DNA from: JACDAV01 sp036556145
GTDB taxonomy: Bacteria; Chloroflexota; Limnocylindria; Limnocylindrales; CSP1-4
Reading direction: 5' to 3'
NCBI GenBank assembly: GCA_036556145.1
Contig: DATBKB010000069.1
Span: forward strand, 1-43,325
Length of the DNA: 43,325 bases
The notes beneath the pieces are model-generated. The model saw only the letters and a list, made by a program, of their open reading frames with translations. It did no database searches and had not been told where the DNA came from. The stretch's first letter is position 1. The number at the start of each line of letters is the position of its first letter. This document shows, piece after piece, positions 30,155 to 37,796 of the stretch. Both the position numbers and the translations under genes were made by a program.

Positions 30155-31246
30155 CTACCAGATGTCGCCGATCGTGAAGCCGTCCGGGTAGGGATCCTCC
30201 GGGTCGACCGCGTACGTCGCGACGCCGGTGATCCATGCCTGGCCCGTGATCGTCGGGACGACCGCGGGCCGCCCACCCACGGCGGTCGCCTCGACGAGGC
30301 GGCCGACGAACACCGTCCCGAGGATTCCCTCGTGGCGGAAGTCTCGGCCGATCGGCAGCTCGTCGCGCGCGTGGAGCACCGCCATTCGGGCGCACGTCCC
30401 GGTGCCGCACGGCGATCGGTCGATGGCGCCGGTCCAGGTGGACGGGCGGTCCCAGTCGAGCTTGCCCGTCGAGACCGTGACGACGTTCCGCGCGTCGTTG
30501 GCCGGGTCGTGCGGCGGTCCGGTCAGCTCCGCGATCGTGATGCCCGCGAACCCCCGCTGCTCCGGGTGCACGACCGGCAGCTGCTCGGCGGCGGCGGCCT
30601 TGATCATCTCGCTGATGCGGACGATGTCGCGCCCTTCGTCCGGGGTCAGGCGGAGCCCGAACGGCTCTGCCTGCGCGAGGACGTAGAACATCCCGCCGTA
30701 GGCGACGTCGACCTGAACCGTGCCGAGCTGCGGGACCTCGACGGCCGCGCCGAGGTGCGTCGCGAACGCCGGCACGTTGCGGAAGGTCACCCCGCGGACC
30801 TTGCCGCCGGCGCACTCGGCGCGGACGCGGATGAGACCGGCCGGGGCCTCGAGGGTGAGCTCGGTGACGGGCTCCCGCATCGGCAGCATGCCGGTCTCGA
30901 GGAGCACGGTCGTCACGCAGATCGTGTTCGTGCCGGACATCCCGGGGTACTCGACCTGCTCCATGATCACGTAGCCGGCGTCCGCATCCGGATTGGTCGA
31001 CGGCAGGATGAGGTTGCAGTTCGCGGCCGGGTAGCCGCGCGGCTCGCGGAGCATCCGCAGCCGCAGGTCGTCGGCGTTGTCCCGGAGCCAGACCATCTTG
31101 TCGAACATCGTCGCGCCGGGGACGTCGCCGACGCCGTCGACGATGACCCGACCCGGCTCGCCCGCGGCGTACGCGTCGACGGCGGTAACGAGGCGGCCGA
31201 GTCGTGCCGGCGGCCGCATCGGGGTGGCGCGCTCGGAGACGCTCAC
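30155..31246 (-). CDS. Proline racemase family protein (Ser/Cys active-site pair)
   Basis: A 363-residue protein of the proline racemase / 4-hydroxyproline epimerase / trans-3-hydroxyproline dehydratase family. The first catalytic Cys region, normally MCGHxTI, reads GMSGTNTIC with Ser at 104. The second, DRSPCGTGTCARMA, keeps Cys at 280. In this family the two acid/base residues define the reaction: Cys/Cys enzymes racemise or epimerise, Cys/Thr enzymes dehydrate, and Ser/Cys members are less well described. It starts 4 bp after the smpB stop, so it is in the smpB transcript. No proline or hydroxyproline catabolic gene is visible nearby, so the substrate cannot be chosen from the sequence. 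Confidence 0.88.
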   Translation of the reverse strand: MSVSERATPMRPPARLGRLVTAVDAYAAGEPGRVIVDGVGDVPGATMFDKMVWLRDNADDLRLRMLREPRGYPAANCNLILPSTNPDADAGYVIMEQVEYPGMSGTNTICVTTVLLETGMLPMREPVTELTLEAPAGLIRVRAECAGGKVRGVTFRNVPAFATHLGAAVEVPQLGTVQVDVAYGGMFYVLAQAEPFGLRLTPDEGRDIVRISEMIKAAAAEQLPVVHPEQRGFAGITIAELTGPPHDPANDARNVVTVSTGKLDWDRPSTWTGAIDRSPCGTGTCARMAVLHARDELPIGRDFRHEGILGTVFVGRLVEATAVGGRPAVVPTITGQAWITGVATYAVDPEDPYPDGFTIGDIW

Positions 31247-31250
31247 GCGG

Positions 31251-31715
31251 TCAACGCCGCCGGCTCACGTCGGCGAGGGCCCGGGCGACGTCGCGCCGGG
31301 CGTCGCGCTCCGCGATGTCGCGACGTCGGTCGTGCTGCTGCTTGCCGCGCGCCAGGCCCAGCTCGACCTTCGCCCGGCCGTCGTCGTTCAGGTAGAGGCG
31401 GAGCGGCACGATCGTCTGACCCTTCGCCTTGGCCCGCCCGAGGAGCTGGTCGATCTGGGTCCGGTGGAGGAGCAGCTTCCGGGTCCGCTTCGGCTCGTGG
31501 TTCCAGCGGTTGCCCTGGGCCCACGGGGCGATGTGCGCGCCGATGAGCCAGGCCTCGCCGTGCTCGACCCGCGCGTAGGCGTCGGCGAGGTTGACCTTGC
31601 CAGCCCTGATCGACTTGATCTCCGTGCCGGTCAGGACGAGGCCGGCCTCGAACGTCTCGTCGATCGTGAACTCGTGGCGGGCCCTGCGGTTGAGGGCGAC
31701 GGTGTGCTCGGGCAT
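31251..31715 (-). CDS. smpB: SsrA-binding protein SmpB
   Basis: A 154-residue protein with the OB-fold core of SmpB: NRRARHEFTIDETFEAGLVL, TGTEIKSIRAGKVNLADAYA, GAHIAPW and KRTRKLLLHRTQIDQL, then KGQTIVPLRLYL and the GLARGKQQHDRR start of the C-terminal tail that enters the mRNA channel. It binds tmRNA and brings it to stalled ribosomes. The ssrA gene is 3.5 kb downstream on the same strand. Upstream lies an unusual structured region with a possible tiny ORF, and a TATCCT 7 bp before the ATG suggests an additional leaderless promoter. No clear ribosome-binding site precedes the ATG. Confidence 0.96.
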   Translation of the reverse strand: MPEHTVALNRRARHEFTIDETFEAGLVLTGTEIKSIRAGKVNLADAYARVEHGEAWLIGAHIAPWAQGNRWNHEPKRTRKLLLHRTQIDQLLGRAKAKGQTIVPLRLYLNDDGRAKVELGLARGKQQHDRRRDIAERDARRDVARALADVSRRR

Positions 31716-31722
31716 CGGGTGC

Positions 31723-31728
31723 AGGATA
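31723..31728 (-). promoter_or_regulatory. Possible -10 for leaderless smpB
   Basis: TATCCT on the minus strand ends 7 bp before the smpB ATG, the spacing seen in leaderless genes. The -35 position (CCAGCG) is poor. Confidence 0.45.
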
Positions 31729-31769
31729 TCGGCCGACCGCGGGAGCGCTGGAGCGCCCTGAACGCACGA

Positions 31770-31794
31770 ACGCCGGCCCCTTGTGGGCCGGCGT
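31770..31794 (-). terminator. Strong 10-bp hairpin between the tiny ORF and smpB
   Basis: ACGCCGGCCC/GGGCCGGCGT, a perfect 10-bp GC stem with a 5-nt loop. On the minus strand it follows the 14-bp hairpin and precedes smpB by 54 bp. It lacks a clear U tract, so termination efficiency is uncertain. Confidence 0.6.
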
Positions 31795-31802
31795 CCGGTT
31801 GC

Positions 31803-31854
31803 GCACCACCCGCAGGGGTGTCCGCCTAGGCGGTCCGCTCCTGCGAGGTGGTGC
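31803..31854 (-). other. Large nested stem-loop overlapping the tiny ORF
   Basis: Outer stem: GCACCACCCGCAGG (31803-31816) pairs with 31840-31854 over 14 bp with one bulged base (position 31846). Inside is the perfect palindrome CCGCCTAGGCGG (31822-31833). The last codons and the TAG of the 16-codon ORF lie within it, so translation would melt the outer stem. Confidence 0.75.
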
Positions 31855-31876
31855 AGCGACGGCTACTGTCGATCAC
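31826..31876 (-). CDS. Possible 16-residue leader peptide upstream of smpB
   Basis: GTG start with a full AAAGGAGGTG Shine-Dalgarno sequence (31884-31893) at 9-nt spacing, the strongest ribosome site in the window. The encoded peptide is MIDSSRRCTTSQERTA followed by TAG. A candidate promoter (31906-31934) would start the RNA only about 8 nt before the ribosome site. The end of the ORF forms one arm of a 14-bp stem-loop, and a 10-bp hairpin and then smpB follow on the same strand. This looks like a translated regulatory leader or a very small protein gene. An ATG at 31883 would give only six codons at poor spacing. No known leader peptide was recognised. Confidence 0.5.
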   Translation of the reverse strand: MIDSSRRCTTSQERTA

Positions 31877-31905
31877 TGCACATCACCTCCTTTCGTTCGC
31901 CGGAC

Positions 31906-31934
31906 ACCGTACCCGAACGGCCGCGCCGGCGCAA
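31906..31934 (-). promoter_or_regulatory. Candidate promoter of the tiny ORF / smpB leader
   Basis: Minus strand TTGCGC (31929-31934), 17-bp spacer, TACGGT (31906-31911). Each hexamer matches only half the consensus, but the spacing is ideal and the strong Shine-Dalgarno site follows at once. Confidence 0.45.
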
Positions 31935-32168
31935 GGATGGCGGTTTGGGCTCCCAGCGTTGGGGGGCCGCCGGGGCGGGCCGGCCAGCGGTCTTGGGCTC
32001 GAGGTTCGAGAGCGCCGCGTTCGGGCCCCCTGGGCTCGGCGCCCCCGGGTTCGACCCTCTGAGGTTGGGCGCCGCCTGGGTGCGGCCACTGTGCGGTCCC
32101 TCGGAGCGGGCCCCTCGGAGCGGGCTTCGGGGATCGGTCTCCGGATGAGACGCCCGCGACCCGCGCAG

Positions 32169-32188
32169 TTAGTCACCCAGGGACTACG
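32169..32188 (-). repeat. Inverted partial copy of the 38-bp repeat
   Basis: TTAGTCACCCAGGGACTACG is the reverse complement of the core of the two direct repeats downstream at 18 of 20 positions. Confidence 0.7.
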
Positions 32189-32283
32189 TGCTCGAGTCGC
32201 GGCCAGCTTGAGCGGCAGATTCGGACCGAATGCGGGCAGAAGCGGCGCGAGATCCGAGGGGTTCTCGGCCTCCCGTCGAGGTC

Positions 32284-32321
32284 CCAGTGGCTCCCGTAGT
32301 CCCCGGGTGACTGATTGAGCG
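32284..32321 (+). repeat. 38-bp direct repeat, copy 1
   Basis: Begins CCAGTGGCTCCCGTAGT and ends GACTGATTGAGCG. It matches copy 2 at 37 of 38 positions. The core AGTCCCCGGGTGACT is nearly palindromic. Confidence 0.85.
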
Positions 32322-32344
32322 CCACGGGCGTTGATGGGCTCGTG

Positions 32345-32382
32345 CCAGTGGCTCTCGTAGTCCCCGGGTGACTGATTGAGCG
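32345..32382 (+). repeat. 38-bp direct repeat, copy 2
   Basis: Identical to copy 1 except for one C-to-T change (CTCTCG), 61 bp further on, separated by 23 bp of unrelated sequence. Two copies only, so not a CRISPR array. Confidence 0.85.
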
Positions 32383-32400
32383 TCAGTGCGGGCCGGAGGG

Positions 32401-32457
32401 GCGCCAGCGCCGCCCCCGGGCGCCAGCGCCGCCCCCGGGCGCCAGTGCCGCTCCCCG
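32401..32457. repeat. 19-bp tandem repeat, three units
   Basis: Unit GCGCCAGCGCCGCCCCCGG: units one and two are identical, the third has two C-to-T changes and one other difference. It lies just downstream of the protease gene stop on the minus strand and may influence 3' end formation. Confidence 0.8.
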
Positions 32458-32477
32458 GCGCCGACGCCCCGCGACTC

Positions 32478-33836
32478 TCAAGCCGCCCGGAGCAGCCCCG
32501 CCGCGGACTCGCCGAGGATCTCGAGGGCCTTGTCGAGCGCCGGGTCCGAGCCGGCGGGGTTGTCCGCCGGGACCTCGACGGCCACGTCCGGGACGATGCC
32601 CTTGCCGTGGATCCAGCGCTGGTCCGGGGTGAGCCAGCGGGCGACCGTCAGCCGGAAGCCGCCGGCTCCCTCGAGCGTCGTCCACTCCTGGACGGTGCCC
32701 TTGCCGAAGGTCGTCTCGCCGACGAGCGTTGCCCGCTTCCGATCCTGCAGGGCCCCGGCCACGATCTCGCTGGCCGAGGCGCTGCCGCGGTCGACGAGGA
32801 CGACGACCTGGATCGAGGCGTCCGTCGCCGCCCCGCCGCTCGTCGCGGCGGTCGGGTTGCGGGCCCCGTCGGCGTCCTCCTGCCAGAAGAGCGTGCCATC
32901 GGCGATGAACTCGCTGGCGATCTCGCGTGCCGCGTCCACGAAGCCGCCGGGATTGCCGCGGATGTCAAGGACGATCTTCTTGCGGCCGGCGGCGATGTCG
33001 GCCGCGAGCTCCGTGTGGACCGCCTTCGCGGCCGCGGTCGAGAAGCCCGTGAGGCGGATGTAGCCGACCTTCCCGCCGGCGAGGTCGCGGTGGATGACCT
33101 CGCGCTGCTGGATGACGTCCCTCGTGATCGTCACGTCGAACGGCGCAGCGCCGTTGCGCTCGATCGAGAGCTTGACCGACGTCCCCTTCTTGCCGCGGAT
33201 CCGGTCCCGGGCGCCGTCGACGGTGAGGCCGTCGAGCGACGAGCCGTCGACCGCCAGCACGAGATCGCCCGGCCGCAGGCCGGCCTTCTGGGCCGGCGAG
33301 CCCTCGAGCGGGGCGATGATCGTCAGCCGGCACGTCGGGCCGAGCGTCGCGCAGTCGCTCGCCTTGCCCGCCGGATCGGCCGTCCCGATCTCGGCCCCGA
33401 TCCCCTCGAACTGGCCGGAGATCCCCTGGAGCGTGTTCTGGAAGTCCTCAGGGCTCAGGTAGGAGGAGTACGGGTCGCCGAGCGCCTCGATCATCCCCTT
33501 GATCGCGCCCTGGATGACCTTCGCCTTGTCGACCTCGCCGCCGGCGTACCGGTTGACGATCGCCTGGTACGTGTTCCAGAACGGCTCGAACAGGGCGTCG
33601 TCATTGGCCGGCGTGCCGGGCTGCGTCCGGTCCCGCGTTCCCAGCCAGAAGCCGGACATGAACAGCGCCGAGCCGGCCATGATCGCGACGAGGGCGACCG
33701 CGACCCCGACCGTCGCGCTGCCGCGCCGTCGCGGTTCGACCACGACGGGCCGAACGGGCTCGGAGGCCGGTGGCTGGACGCCCGGGACGTACGGGTCCGG
33801 CGAGGGTTCGGTCGGCTGTGGCGGGGTCGGTTGCAT
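32478..33836 (-). CDS. S41-family C-terminal processing protease (CtpA/Prc type)
   Basis: A 452-residue protein. A Pro-rich cytoplasmic N terminus and one membrane helix (about 42-66) place the rest outside. An N-terminal helical part with GDPYSSYLSPEDF, then a PDZ domain (about 160-240: SPAQKAGLRPGDLVLAVDG) and the S41 domain follow. The catalytic Ser is in DRGSASASE and the Lys in TFGKGTVQ, separated by 25 residues as in the family. It cleaves proteins near their C termini in the envelope. The insert CATLGPTCR between PDZ strands carries two Cys that may form a disulfide. It follows ftsX by 60 bp and may be read from the ftsEX transcript. Confidence 0.95.
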   Translation of the reverse strand: MQPTPPQPTEPSPDPYVPGVQPPASEPVRPVVVEPRRRGSATVGVAVALVAIMAGSALFMSGFWLGTRDRTQPGTPANDDALFEPFWNTYQAIVNRYAGGEVDKAKVIQGAIKGMIEALGDPYSSYLSPEDFQNTLQGISGQFEGIGAEIGTADPAGKASDCATLGPTCRLTIIAPLEGSPAQKAGLRPGDLVLAVDGSSLDGLTVDGARDRIRGKKGTSVKLSIERNGAAPFDVTITRDVIQQREVIHRDLAGGKVGYIRLTGFSTAAAKAVHTELAADIAAGRKKIVLDIRGNPGGFVDAAREIASEFIADGTLFWQEDADGARNPTAATSGGAATDASIQVVVLVDRGSASASEIVAGALQDRKRATLVGETTFGKGTVQEWTTLEGAGGFRLTVARWLTPDQRWIHGKGIVPDVAVEVPADNPAGSDPALDKALEILGESAAGLLRAA

Positions 33837-33896
33837 GTCTGGCGTTCCTGTGCGGGGTGGACCGGCCGAGGCCTGGTCCGGGGAGAGCGCCAGTCT

Positions 33897-34781
33897 CTAA
33901 CGAATCAGGTAGGTCCGCACGGAAACCCACGAGCCGACGATCCCCAGCCCGACCCCGGTGCCGAGGACGAGCAGGGCCACGTCCCGGGACAGCGACCCGA
34001 ACGTCAGCGGCAGGACGCGGAAGAAGTCGTACATGAAGCCGCCGAGCGGCTCGGCCCCCGCCGCGAGCGCGGCCAGGGCGAGCGTCGCGCCGAAGAAGCC
34101 GACGAGCGCGCCCTCGAACACGAAGGGCCACCGGATGAAGGCGTCCGACGCGCCGACGAGCCGCATGATGTCGATCTCCTCGGCCCGGGCGACGACCGCC
34201 AGGCGGATCGTGTTGACGATGATGAAGAGCACGATGACGGCGATCACGCCGAGGATGACGCCGCCCGCGGTCCGCAGGAAGTTCGTCACGGTCAGCACCC
34301 GGTCGACGAGGTCCTGCTGGTTCTTCACGACCTGGACGCTCGGCTCGACGACGAGCCGGTCGTAGACCGTCGAGTAGAGCTTGGCGTCGACGAGCGAGAT
34401 CTCGAGGCTCTGGTGGAACGGGTTCGTGTCGAGGAAGCGGGTCAGGTCCTCCTCGTTCTGGGCACGGCGGTTGTCGCGGAAGCGTCGCAGGGCGTCCTCG
34501 CGGCTGACGAACGTGACCTCAGCGACCTCGGGCATCGCCTCGACCTTCGCCGTGAGGTCCTCGACCTGCCTCGGGGTGACGTTGTCGTAGAGGTCGGCGA
34601 CGACGTTGACCTTCTCCTCGGTGAACTCGAGGCCGGCGAGCAGGCCCGTGTTGATCACCCAGAAGCCGGCGAGCAGCAGGAGCATGAGGACCATCGTGGC
34701 CGTGGCCGCGATGCTCATGACGGCATTGCGCCAGAACCCCTGCCAGGCGCGCCTGATGCTGAAGGCGACGAAATTGATCAC
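33897..34781 (-). CDS. ftsX: Cell division protein FtsX
   Basis: A 294-residue membrane protein, partner of FtsE. An N-terminal AFSIRRAWQGFWRNAVMSIAA leads into the first helix. A large external loop (about 45-165) is followed by three helices in an FtsX/MacB-like core with EEIDIMRLVGASDAFIRWPFVFEGALVG, which couples to the ATPase. The complex controls cell-wall hydrolases at the septum. The GTG at 34781 lies 1 bp after the ftsE stop and puts the conserved N terminus first; an ATG at 34808 would overlap ftsE by 26 bp and add nine unconserved residues. Confidence 0.95.
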   Translation of the reverse strand: MINFVAFSIRRAWQGFWRNAVMSIAATATMVLMLLLLAGFWVINTGLLAGLEFTEEKVNVVADLYDNVTPRQVEDLTAKVEAMPEVAEVTFVSREDALRRFRDNRRAQNEEDLTRFLDTNPFHQSLEISLVDAKLYSTVYDRLVVEPSVQVVKNQQDLVDRVLTVTNFLRTAGGVILGVIAVIVLFIIVNTIRLAVVARAEEIDIMRLVGASDAFIRWPFVFEGALVGFFGATLALAALAAGAEPLGGFMYDFFRVLPLTFGSLSRDVALLVLGTGVGLGIVGSWVSVRTYLIR

Positions 34782-34782
34782 G

Positions 34783-35559
34783 TCAGTCCATCCGGTGGTA
34801 CGTCCCACCGACCTCGTCGCGGATGATGTGGCCTTCCTCGAGGGCGACGACGCGCTTCCGGAGCGCCGTCACGACGTCGGCGTTGTGCGTCGCCATCAGC
34901 ACGGTCACGCCGAGCTCGTTGATGCGGAGCAGCAGCTGGAGGATCTCCCAGCTGATCAACGGGTCGAGGTTGCCGGTCGGCTCGTCGGCGATGATCAACC
35001 GCGGGTCGTGGACGAGCGCCCGGGCGATGGCGGTTCGCTGCTGCTCGCCGCCCGAGAGCTGGGCCGGCAGCTGGTGCCGCTGGGCGGTGAGGCCGACGAG
35101 CGCGAGGACCCGCTCGACGGCCGGACGGATCTTGCGGCCCGGCGTCCCGGTGACCTCGAGCGCGAACGCGACGTTCTCGTAGACGTTCTTCGAGGGCAGG
35201 AGCTTGAAGTCCTGGAAGACGATGCCGATCTTGCGGCGCATCCGCGGCACCTGGCGGCGGGACAGCCGAGCAAGGTCCTGGCCGTCCAGGACGACCTGGC
35301 CGCGGCTCGCGAGCTCGTCGCGGATGAGGAGCTTGATGAGGGTCGACTTGCCGGCCCCGGACGGGCCGACGAGGAAGACGAAGTCGCCCTCGGGGATGAC
35401 GAGATCGACGTCGGCCAGGGCGACCTTCCCGTTCGGGTAGGTCTTCGTGACGTCGTTGAGGATGAGGACCGCACGCTCCGCGGCGGCGCGCTCGTCGACG
35501 CGCCCGAGCAGGCGCTCGCGGAAGGAGCGGGCGGGGGCTTCGAGCGGGGCGACGGCCAT
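34783..35559 (-). CDS. ftsE: Cell division ATP-binding protein FtsE
   Basis: A 258-residue ABC ATPase. Walker A GPSGAGKST (about 66-74), Q-loop VFQDFKLLP, signature LSGGEQQRTAIARAL, Walker B LIIADEPTGNLD and the H-loop ATHNADVV are all present. VTKTYPNGKVALADVDL before Walker A is typical of FtsE. The ATG at 35559 gives about 30 residues (APLEAPARSFRERLLGRVDE) before the usual N terminus. A shorter protein would need an internal start that is not evident, so the extension seems real. It energises FtsX, directly downstream. Confidence 0.95.
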   Translation of the reverse strand: MAVAPLEAPARSFRERLLGRVDERAAAERAVLILNDVTKTYPNGKVALADVDLVIPEGDFVFLVGPSGAGKSTLIKLLIRDELASRGQVVLDGQDLARLSRRQVPRMRRKIGIVFQDFKLLPSKNVYENVAFALEVTGTPGRKIRPAVERVLALVGLTAQRHQLPAQLSGGEQQRTAIARALVHDPRLIIADEPTGNLDPLISWEILQLLLRINELGVTVLMATHNADVVTALRKRVVALEEGHIIRDEVGGTYHRMD

Positions 35560-35660
35560 CGACGACTCCGGGCGTGGAACGGGGCGGGCCGCCCGTCCCC
35601 GTCCGACTGCCACGGCCGGGGAGCGACCACGGGACGAGGCTAGCCCCGATCAGCCCGGCT

Positions 35661-35680
35661 GGGACCCCGGCGATGGTCCC
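35661..35680 (-). terminator. Possible hairpin after the GNAT gene
   Basis: GGGACC/GGTCCC, a 6-bp stem with an 8-nt loop, in the 146-bp gap between the GNAT stop and the ftsE start. No T run. The rest of the gap shows nothing clear. Confidence 0.3.
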
Positions 35681-35705
35681 GTGGACCGGGGACGAAGGTA
35701 TGGGT

Positions 35706-36653
35706 TCAGAGGAGTCCGGGGGAGATCGGCACGTAGCGGCGGAAGTCGGCGAACGGGCGGGTCCAGCACAGCAGCACGGGGAACCCGTCGAGCCGGAAGC
35801 CGGCCCGCAGGAGGGGGACGACGGCGCCGTCGGCCAGCCCCGGCGCCCACACCGCGCTCGCCCCGCGGGGCTCGATGGCCTCGAGGAGGTGGCCGAGGAC
35901 CGGTGCGAGCAGGGCCTCGTCGAGCACGGCGATCGGGCCGACCCGCCCCGACGCCGAGGCGTAGCCGTAGCCGACGGCACGGCCCTCGCGACGGAACAGG
36001 AAGCCGCGGCGGTCGGCGCGGAGGAAGCCGTGGTCGGCCCGGTGGGCGAAGCCCGCGACCCGCTTGTCGATTCGATCGACGACGGCGGCGAGCCGTCGTT
36101 CGCCGGCGTCGTGGTCTGCGCCTTCGCGGGCCACGGCTTCGAACGGGGTGGCCGAGACGCCGGCCGGCAGCCGCCCGAACGCCCGCAGGCCGGCCGGTCG
36201 GCCGACGAGCCCGAGCAGCGGCATCCGCGGCACCATCCCGTAGCGCGCGTACAGCGCGTTGGAGATCGGCTGCTGGCTGTCCGTGCCCGTCGCGAGCACC
36301 GCCCCGTCGCCCGGTACGGGCATGACCCGCTCCAGGAGCGCGCGGCCGACGCCGCTCCCCTGCTCGCCCGGTCGAACGAACAGCATCGACAGGAACCACA
36401 CGTCGTCCCGCCGCGTGGCGGCGGCGAACGCGACGACGCGATCGTCGCGGACCGCCACCTTGAACCGCTCCGGGTCGGTCGCGAAAACGTGGGCGTGGAG
36501 GCGGGCGATCGACACCAGGTCGTCCGGGATCTCGGGCTGGTTCAGCCGTCCGAGGTAGTCGTTCAGCCCGTCACGCCAGATGCGCCCGCAGTCGGGCAGG
36601 TCGGCCGGGGTCGCCGCTCGAATGCGGACGCCGCGCGGCAGGCGGACGGTCAA
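35706..36653 (-). CDS. GNAT N-acetyltransferase with two GNAT-like domains
   Basis: A 315-residue protein. The N-terminal GNAT domain begins VRIRAATPADLPDCGRIWRDG and carries the acetyl-CoA loop GEQGSGVGRALLERV near residues 95-109. The second half (about 165-315) has a weaker GNAT-like pattern (GRAVGYGYASASGRVGPIAVLDEALLAPVLGHLLEAI) and a C-terminal YVPISPGLL. The substrate is unknown. A TTG start at 36653 overlaps the prfB stop (TTGA), so it is coupled to release factor 2. An acetyl target in translation is conceivable from that position only. Confidence 0.8.
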   Translation of the reverse strand: MTVRLPRGVRIRAATPADLPDCGRIWRDGLNDYLGRLNQPEIPDDLVSIARLHAHVFATDPERFKVAVRDDRVVAFAAATRRDDVWFLSMLFVRPGEQGSGVGRALLERVMPVPGDGAVLATGTDSQQPISNALYARYGMVPRMPLLGLVGRPAGLRAFGRLPAGVSATPFEAVAREGADHDAGERRLAAVVDRIDKRVAGFAHRADHGFLRADRRGFLFRREGRAVGYGYASASGRVGPIAVLDEALLAPVLGHLLEAIEPRGASAVWAPGLADGAVVPLLRAGFRLDGFPVLLCWTRPFADFRRYVPISPGLL

Positions 36654-37796
36654 CGGGCGCCGTCTCCGGCGCCGCCGCCTCCGGCGCCGTCGTCGGCCGG
36701 CGGGCGGCCGGTTGCCTGGCGTTCGAGCTCGGCCTGCATGAAGGCGTCGAGGTCGCCGTCGAGGACGGCGCCCGTGTTCGAGGTCTCCACGCCGGTGCGG
36801 AGGTCCTTGACCATCTGGTACGGGTGCAGCACGTAGCTCCGGATCTGGTTGCCCCAACCGGCCTCGACGTGCTCGCCCTTGAGCTTCCGCATCTCGGCCT
36901 CCTTCTCCTCGAGCGCTCGCTCGAGCAGTCGGGCCTTGAGGACGCGCGTTGCGATGTCGCGGTTCTGGACCTGGGACCGCTCGTTCTGGCTCTGGGCGAC
37001 GACGCCGGTCGGCAGGTGCGTCAGCCGGACGGCCGTGGCCGTCTTGTTGACGTTCTGACCGCCCGCCCCCTGGCTGCGGAACGTCTCGACCTTGATCTCG
37101 TCCCAGTTGAGCTCGATGGCGACGTCGTCGTCCACGGCCGGCAGGACCTCGATGAGCGCGAACGTCGTCTGCCGTCGCTTCTGCGCGTCGAACGGGCTGA
37201 TCCGCACGAGCCGGTGGACACCGCGCTCGGCGCGCAGCCAGCCGTACGCCGTGCGACCGTCGACCTGCGCGGTGACGCTCTTCAGCCCGGCCTGCTCGCC
37301 CTCGGTCTGGTCGACGATCTCGGTCTTGAAGCGATGCCGCTCGGCCCAGCGCAGGTACATCCGGAGCAGCATCTCTGCCCAGTCGGTCGCCTCGGTGCCG
37401 CCGGCGCCGGCACTGATCGAGAGGAGCGCGCCGCGCTCGTCGTACTCGCCGGAGAACAGCAGCTGCGTCCGCGCGCGGCCGAAGTCGGCGGCCAGGGCGG
37501 CGCTCTCGCGGTCCAGCTCGGCCGCCAGCTCGCGGTCGCCCGACTCGTCGACGAGCTCGAGGGTCGTCAGGAGGTCGTCGGCGCGCGACAGCAGTCCGCG
37601 CCAGGTGTCGATCTCGGTTCGGAGGGAGTCGGCGGCGCGAAGAGCCTGCTGCGCCGCACGCTGGTCATCCCAGAAATCGGCGGCGGCGGTGCGCCGGTCG
37701 AGCTCGGCGAGCTCGCGCTCTTTGCGAGCTAGGTCAAAGACGCCCCGAGGTCGCGCGAATCTGCTCGACCAGGTCGCGGATGGCCGACGAGTCCAT
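36650..37796 (-). CDS. prfB: Peptide chain release factor 2, with programmed +1 frameshift
   Basis: The protein ends translation at UGA and UAA. The first 20 codons (37796-37737) end at an in-frame TGA (37734-37736). Shifting +1 at CTT-TGA-C restores the long frame, giving a 381-residue protein. The codon-recognition tripeptide SPF is at 200-202 (RISPFDAQKRR) and the catalytic GGQ at 245-247 (GAGGQNVNK). The central SAGAGGTEATDWAEMLLRMY is typical. The C-terminal 20 residues are a Gly/Ala tail. The ATG at 37796 directly follows the stop of the Cys-rich small gene (TAGATG), and the GNAT gene overlaps the prfB stop. Confidence 0.96.
37732..37746 (-). promoter_or_regulatory. RF2 autoregulatory +1 frameshift site
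   Basis: On the minus strand GGGG, then CGT, then CTT TGA C. The G run sits 3 nt before the slippery CTT, as with the AGGGGG-TAT-CTT-TGA-C site of E. coli prfB. Low RF2 leaves the UGA unread and favours the shift, making more RF2. Confidence 0.92.

Larger units (their letters stand above)
31935..32477. other. Non-coding repeat-bearing interval between the protease gene and the smpB leader
   Basis: About 540 bp with no supportable gene. It holds a 14-bp tandem duplication (CCTCGGAGCGGGCC-type, about 32098-32125), an inverted partial copy of a repeat at 32169, two direct 38-bp repeats and three 19-bp tandem units. Base composition is G/C-rich but without the third-position pattern of the neighbouring genes. 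Confidence 0.6.

Noticed and set aside
31881..31895. ATCACCTCCTTTCG on the + strand resembling the 3' end of 16S rRNA
   Set aside because: No other 16S sequence is present. The match is explained by a perfect Shine-Dalgarno sequence on the opposite strand.
32284..32382. Two repeats with a spacer, CRISPR-like at first sight
   Set aside because: Only two direct copies, a 23-bp spacer shorter than the repeat, no cas genes, and a third partial copy that is inverted.
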